From positions 1 to 17,917 of the forward strand of contig CAKUGA010000026.1 in the NCBI GenBank assembly GCA_934654515.1: DNA of 17,917 bases. Reading direction: 5' to 3'. This document shows positions 14,589 through 17,917 of the stretch, one piece after another (the first letter of the stretch is position 1; every line of letters starts with the position of its first letter). Origin of the DNA: an uncultured Collinsella sp. (lineage in GTDB: Bacteria > Actinomycetota > Coriobacteriia > Coriobacteriales > Coriobacteriaceae). Under the pieces are notes generated by a model. That model was not told where the DNA came from. It did not search any database and saw only the letters and a list, made by a program, of their open reading frames with translations. The position numbers and the translations under genes were made by a program.

Positions 14589-15371
14589 ATGGCCGAACCC
14601 ACGCTTTTGCCCGAGCGGCTTCAGTACCGCCCGACCAAGATCGAGCTCGACGAGAGCATCGAGAAGGCCAAGGCGACCCTTCTTAAGAAGATTAAGCGCT
14701 CGGTGTACGTCTACCGCGTTGACTGCGGTGGCTGCAACGGCTGCGAGATCGAGATCTTCGGTTCCATCACGCCCGTCTTCGACGTTGAGCGTTTTGGTAT
14801 TAAGGTCGTCCCGTCGCCGCGCCACGCCGATGTGCTGCTGTACACCGGTGCCGTGACGCGCGCCATGCGCATGCCGGCCCTGCGTGCCTTTGAGGCCGCA
14901 CCCGACCCCAAGATCGTGGTGTCCTACGGCGCGTGCGGCTGCACCGGCGGCATCTTTTACGACAACTACTGCGTCTGGGGCGGCACGGACAAGATTCTGC
15001 CGGTCGATGTCTACATCCCCGGCTGCCCGCCCAGCCCCGCGCAGACCATCTACGGTTTTGCCATGGCGCTCGGCCTGCTGGACCAAAAGCTCCATGCCGA
15101 GACCACGGTGGAGGCCGCCGGCGAGCAGGCCGATATCCTGCACCCCGGCGTGCCGTACAAGCTGCGCGTTGCCATCGAGCGCGAGGCTCGCGCCATGAGC
15201 GGCTACCGTTACGGCCGCGACCTGGCCAACGAGTTTATGGATACGCTCGAGGGTGCACCCAAGGGCGATATCCGCGGCGCCATGGCGCTACTCATCGACA
15301 AGCAGGACGATCCGCGCCGTGTCGAGGTCTACTCGGCGCTGCAGGATCTGGTGCTGGCCGGAGGTCGCTAG
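14589..15371 (+). CDS. hyfI: NiFe hydrogenase small subunit, HyfI/HycG type
   Basis: 260 aa (E. coli HyfI about 252, HycG 255). It is a NuoB-like subunit with one [4Fe-4S] cluster that passes electrons to the NiFe site. The likely ligands are C49, C52, C116 (SYGACGCTGG) and C146 (VYIPGCPPSP). C46 in VDCGGCNGC is an additional cysteine where the E. coli HycG sequence has Ala. GIKVVPSPRHAD and YCVWGGTDKI are strongly conserved. Residues 1-38 form a charged N-terminal segment without a signal peptide, fitting a cytoplasmic location. The gap to hyfH is 2 bases. Confidence 0.95.
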   Translation: MAEPTLLPERLQYRPTKIELDESIEKAKATLLKKIKRSVYVYRVDCGGCNGCEIEIFGSITPVFDVERFGIKVVPSPRHADVLLYTGAVTRAMRMPALRAFEAAPDPKIVVSYGACGCTGGIFYDNYCVWGGTDKILPVDVYIPGCPPSPAQTIYGFAMALGLLDQKLHAETTVEAAGEQADILHPGVPYKLRVAIEREARAMSGYRYGRDLANEFMDTLEGAPKGDIRGAMALLIDKQDDPRRVEVYSALQDLVLAGGR

Positions 15372-15953
15372 ATGGAACTCACGGACCGCTCTGGTTACTT
15401 TGCGGGTCCCGGCATGCTCGGCGGCTCCTTCGGTGATGCCTCGCGCGCAAGCGTCGAGGCCGCCGAGGGCGTCGCCGACCCCTGCCTGGGCCATGCGCCC
15501 GACCAGGTGGTCTTCTACGAGCTCACGCGTAAGTTTGTGGAGACCGAGGAGGACGTTCCCCAGGAGGCCTGCGACGTGCTGTACTACACGCTCGCCGTGG
15601 GCCACCACACCGGTGTACTCGACTGCTTTGAGCCGCGCCTGTCCGTGCCGGTGAAGGTCTTCTATTCGCTGGTCGACGCGCTGCCGGAAGGGGAGGCCAA
15701 AACCAAGTTTGAGGCCATCCGCTCCTTTGGCGAGTGCCAGCTCGACAAGGCCGCGGTGCCGTCGCTGCTCGAGGCGTGCGATGCCCTGCTCGACGAGCGC
15801 GGTTTTCGCGGCTCGGCCAAGGCGGGCATCTCGGTGTTCGATGACGACTTTGGCCTGCATGCCCAGCAGGTCGCGTTTCTGATGATGTTCCGCGATCTGG
15901 TTGAGCGCGTGCGCGACGTATCGGGCGTGTATCTGACGGGGAGGCTGCAGTAA
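15372..15953 (+). CDS. hycH: HycH/HyfJ-family formate hydrogenlyase assembly protein
   Basis: 193 aa, against about 136 for E. coli HycH. From about residue 44 (DQVVFYELTRKFVE) it follows HycH closely, including DVLYYTLAVGHHTGVLDC and the C-terminal VSGVYLTGRL. HycH is a soluble protein needed to mature or assemble the hydrogenase large subunit; its biochemical role is still poorly defined. Residues 1-43 are an extra N-terminal part rich in Gly, Ala and Ser with no known domain. The ATG directly follows the hyfI stop codon, and GGAGG lies within the hyfI end, so the upstream start is likely real. A shorter start is possible. Confidence 0.88.
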   Translation: MELTDRSGYFAGPGMLGGSFGDASRASVEAAEGVADPCLGHAPDQVVFYELTRKFVETEEDVPQEACDVLYYTLAVGHHTGVLDCFEPRLSVPVKVFYSLVDALPEGEAKTKFEAIRSFGECQLDKAAVPSLLEACDALLDERGFRGSAKAGISVFDDDFGLHAQQVAFLMMFRDLVERVRDVSGVYLTGRLQ

Positions 15954-16456
15954 TGGGTCGCGTTGTAGATGGGCGCGTGAACGGCGCCCCGTTTGCGGGT
16001 ATTGTGCTCACGGCGGGAAGTGTGCTGCGCGCCGACGATGCCGCCGGCCCCGTGCTCTCCAAAAAGATGGAGGACGCGCCCCTTGCCGGCTGGTACACCA
16101 TCGACGGCGGTCAGACGCCCGAGGACGACATCATCGAGGTCAAGCGCGAGCGTCCGCCGCGCCTGGTTCTGGTTGATGCCGCCGACATGGCCCTGCCCGT
16201 CGGCGCGATCCGCCTGCTCGACAAAAGCGACGTGGCTCGTAAGTCGATGTTCACCACACATTCGCTCCCGCTCTCGATTCTGATCGAAGAGATCGAGCAA
16301 TCATGCGAAGATATCGTCTTCATAGGGATTCAGCCGGGCGACACGGAGTTCTACAACCCCATGTCCCCGGAGGTCTTTGACGCCGTCGACGCCGTGTATG
16401 ACGCCGTGGCCGCCAACGACTTTTCCCACTTTGTCCGCTTGGGGCAGGAGCTGTAG
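15953..16456 (+). CDS. hycI: Hydrogenase maturation endopeptidase, HycI family
   Basis: 167 aa (E. coli HycI 156). It removes the C-terminal peptide of the hydrogenase large subunit once nickel is in place. The three metal-sensing positions of HycI are retained: D29 (second Asp of RADDAAGP), D75 (LVLVDAADM) and H103 (FTTHSLPL). IDGGQTPEDDI and FIGIQPGD are also conserved. The glycine-rich loop is unusual: E. coli has CVGNSMMGDDG and this protein has LTAGSVLRADDA, so the near-invariant GN pair and the Gly after DD are lost. About 13 extra residues precede the fold. It overlaps hycH in TAATG. Confidence 0.9.
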   Translation: MGRVVDGRVNGAPFAGIVLTAGSVLRADDAAGPVLSKKMEDAPLAGWYTIDGGQTPEDDIIEVKRERPPRLVLVDAADMALPVGAIRLLDKSDVARKSMFTTHSLPLSILIEEIEQSCEDIVFIGIQPGDTEFYNPMSPEVFDAVDAVYDAVAANDFSHFVRLGQEL

Positions 16457-16495
16457 GAGCGCTTGTCCCTGCTGATTAGGAAAGAAGTGATTGAC

Positions 16496-17335
16496 ATGGC
16501 AGATACCAAGGTGGAGTATCCCGCCCCCGATTGCCTGGCGCCCGCCGCGATCGAGGCCAAAACCGAGGCCGCCGGCGTGACCAAGGCTAACCTGCCGGTC
16601 GCAAAGGCCTTTGTTTTGGCAATGTTCGCCGGTGCGTTCATCGCCTTCGGTGGCCTGTTCTTTACCGTGTTCTTGAGCGATAGCACACTCGGCTGGGGCG
16701 CCCAGCGCGTCGTGGGCGGTCTGTGCTTTTGCCTGGGCTTGGTTCTGGTGCTGATTTGTGGCGCCGAGCTGTTTACCGGTAACTCGCTCATGGTCTGCGC
16801 GCTCAAGAGCAAAAAGATCACCCTGGTCCAGATGCTCAAAGCCTGGCTTGTCGTGTGGGTCGGTAACTTTGTCGGGGCCCTGTTCATCGTCTTTTTGGTG
16901 TACATGGCCGGCATTTACAAGCTCAACGGCGAGGCGGTCGCCAATTCCATGGTGAGTGTGGCCGCCGGCAAGGTGACGATCGACTGGGTGACAATCTTCT
17001 TCCGCGGCATCCTGTGCAACATCTTTGTGTGCCTGGCCGTGTGGATCGGCACTGCCGGTAAGACCGTGGTCGATAAGGTCGTGGGCATTCTGCTGCCCAT
17101 CGCCGCTTTTGTGGCCTGCGGTTTTGAGCACTGCGTTGCCAACATGTACTTTTTGCCCATGGGTGCCGTGATGCACGCGTGCGGCTACGGTGCCGATGTT
17201 GCCGGTGCCGATGCCCTCAATGTCGCGGGCATTGCGTTTAACCTGTCCGCCGCCACGCTGGGCAACATCGTGGGCGGCGCGGTTCTGGTCGCGCTCGGCT
17301 ACTGGTTTATCTACGCCAAGAAGTCCGAGGCGTAA
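16496..17335 (+). CDS. focA: Formate channel of the formate/nitrite transporter family
   Basis: 279 aa (E. coli FocA 285). Six hydrophobic segments lie between about residues 36 and 275. FNT signatures are visible: CGAELFTGNS (88-97, T94 fits the gating Thr), RGILCNIFVCLAVW (170-183), and GFEHCVANMYFLPMG, with H212 matching the E. coli pore histidine H209. FNT pores carry formate, and some carry nitrite or hydrosulfide. The adjacent formate dehydrogenase makes formate the best guess. ATG 16496 follows AGGAAAG (16478-16484); the more upstream in-frame ATG at 16463 lacks a good site. It is the last gene of the operon, 39 bases after hycI. Confidence 0.92.
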   Translation: MADTKVEYPAPDCLAPAAIEAKTEAAGVTKANLPVAKAFVLAMFAGAFIAFGGLFFTVFLSDSTLGWGAQRVVGGLCFCLGLVLVLICGAELFTGNSLMVCALKSKKITLVQMLKAWLVVWVGNFVGALFIVFLVYMAGIYKLNGEAVANSMVSVAAGKVTIDWVTIFFRGILCNIFVCLAVWIGTAGKTVVDKVVGILLPIAAFVACGFEHCVANMYFLPMGAVMHACGYGADVAGADALNVAGIAFNLSAATLGNIVGGAVLVALGYWFIYAKKSEA

Positions 17336-17357
17336 AGTACCGTCTGTTTGACGTTGG

Positions 17358-17393
17358 GCCTCCCGCGGGGCGTTGCCGTGCGGGAGGCTTTTT
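17358..17393 (+). terminator. Strong intrinsic terminator of the FHL operon
   Basis: GCCTCCCGC (17358-17366) pairs perfectly with GCGGGAGGC (17380-17388), closing a 13-base loop and followed by TTTTT (17389-17393). It lies 23 bases after the focA stop and marks the end of the FHL transcript. Confidence 0.92.
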
Positions 17394-17456
17394 GGCCTTG
17401 GGTCATGTTGCTTGCCCGTAGGCCTGTTGCGTTTGCGTTGGAAAGGAATAATCGAG

Positions 17457-17917
17457 ATGGCATCTGCTGTTGAGCGTGACGGTCGCGTCGTGGTGACCAC
17501 GTGTGGGGGATGCTATGCCGATTGCGCCTTTGCGGCCCATGTTGAGAACGGTCGCGTGGTGGCCGAGCTGCCGGTGCCGGGGCATCCGTGCGCGGCGCGG
17601 GCCCTGTGCGCCCGTGGGCGGCATCGCCTCGCCATGCCGTTTGACGAGCGCGAGCGGATCTTGCATCCCATGCGCCGGCGCGAGGATGGCTCGGGGTTCG
17701 ATGCGGTGAGCTGGGACGAGGCGTTTGCTCAGATTGCCGAGCGCCTTGGGGGAATCGTTGGCGAGTATGGGGCGCGTGCGCTGGGCATGACGCTCGGCGT
17801 GCCCTCGTTCGACCGTTATTGGGCCTATCGTTTTATGCACGCGCTGGGCTCGCCCAATGTGTATGGTGCCGATGGCGCTTGCGAGGTGAGCCGCCTGACC
17901 GGCTGGGAGCACAGCCT
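17457..17917 (+). CDS. Molybdopterin oxidoreductase, 5' part only
   Basis: 153 codons are visible and the frame is open at the window edge. The N terminus carries a [4Fe-4S] motif with C16, C19, C23 and C51 (CARGRH), typical of the DMSO reductase/formate dehydrogenase superfamily. It continues with VSWDEAFAQIAERL and GSPNVYGADGACEVSRLTGW. C142 in ACEVSR is at the place where the metal ligand (Sec, Cys or Ser) is expected, so this would be a Cys enzyme, unlike FdhF. No twin-arginine signal is seen. GAAAGGA precedes the ATG by about 10 bases. It begins 63 bases after the FHL terminator and is probably a separate unit. The substrate cannot be told; polysulfide, thiosulfate, DMSO-type or formate enzymes are all possible. 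Confidence 0.85.
   Translation, partial: MASAVERDGRVVVTTCGGCYADCAFAAHVENGRVVAELPVPGHPCAARALCARGRHRLAMPFDERERILHPMRRREDGSGFDAVSWDEAFAQIAERLGGIVGEYGARALGMTLGVPSFDRYWAYRFMHALGSPNVYGADGACEVSRLTGWEHS

Noticed and set aside
1..17917. CRISPR array, insertion sequence or phage genes
   Set aside because: No regularly spaced direct repeats, transposase, integrase or phage structural proteins are encoded. The only repeats are the tRNA-derived pair near the left end.

Overview
This is a GC-rich bacterial window dominated by one long rightward operon for a selenocysteine-dependent formate hydrogenlyase (FHL) of the hydrogenase-4 (FHL-2, hyf) type. Base composition, the style of the RelB/PIN toxin-antitoxin pair and an FHL operon in a high-GC gut-type background suggest a Coriobacteriia actinobacterium, most likely Collinsella or a close relative. 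That assignment is an inference, because no taxonomic marker gene is present. Hydrogenase 4 is best known from Enterobacteriaceae.

Left edge (1-376): a tRNA-Gly(UCC) gene with encoded CCA and its own terminator. Its 3' end, terminator and flank recur exactly 200 bases downstream (58-176 and 258-376). Between the copies are an inverted remnant of a tRNA 3' half and three compact hairpins. The stretch 377-708 is more AT-rich and holds no convincing gene.

709-1593 (minus strand): a two-gene toxin-antitoxin cassette, with a RelB/DinJ-type antitoxin overlapping a PIN-domain toxin by 8 bases. A sigma-70-like promoter and a possible operator lie upstream.

1594-1925: a leader with several GTGTA/TACAC motifs and a perfect 9-bp inverted repeat. 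It is the likely control region of the FHL operon.

1926-17335 (plus strand): hydN-like ferredoxin, fdhF (in-frame UGA at codon 140 followed by a SECIS-like hairpin), an internal terminator-like hairpin, then hyfA-hyfB-hyfC-hyfD-hyfE-hyfF-hyfG-hyfH-hyfI-hycH-hycI-focA with gaps of 0-39 bases or short overlaps. The expected working is as follows. FocA moves formate across the membrane. FdhF oxidises it to CO2. Electrons pass through HyfA (perhaps HydN), HyfH and HyfI to the NiFe site in HyfG, which reduces protons to H2. HyfB, HyfC, HyfD, HyfE and HyfF form the membrane arm; HyfB, HyfD and HyfF are antiporter-like and could pump ions. HycH and HycI mature the large subunit. The Hyp factors, the selenocysteine machinery and any FhlA-like activator are not in the window.

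Right edge (17358-17917): a strong terminator closes the operon. The 5' part of a second molybdopterin oxidoreductase, with Cys instead of Sec, then runs off the end.
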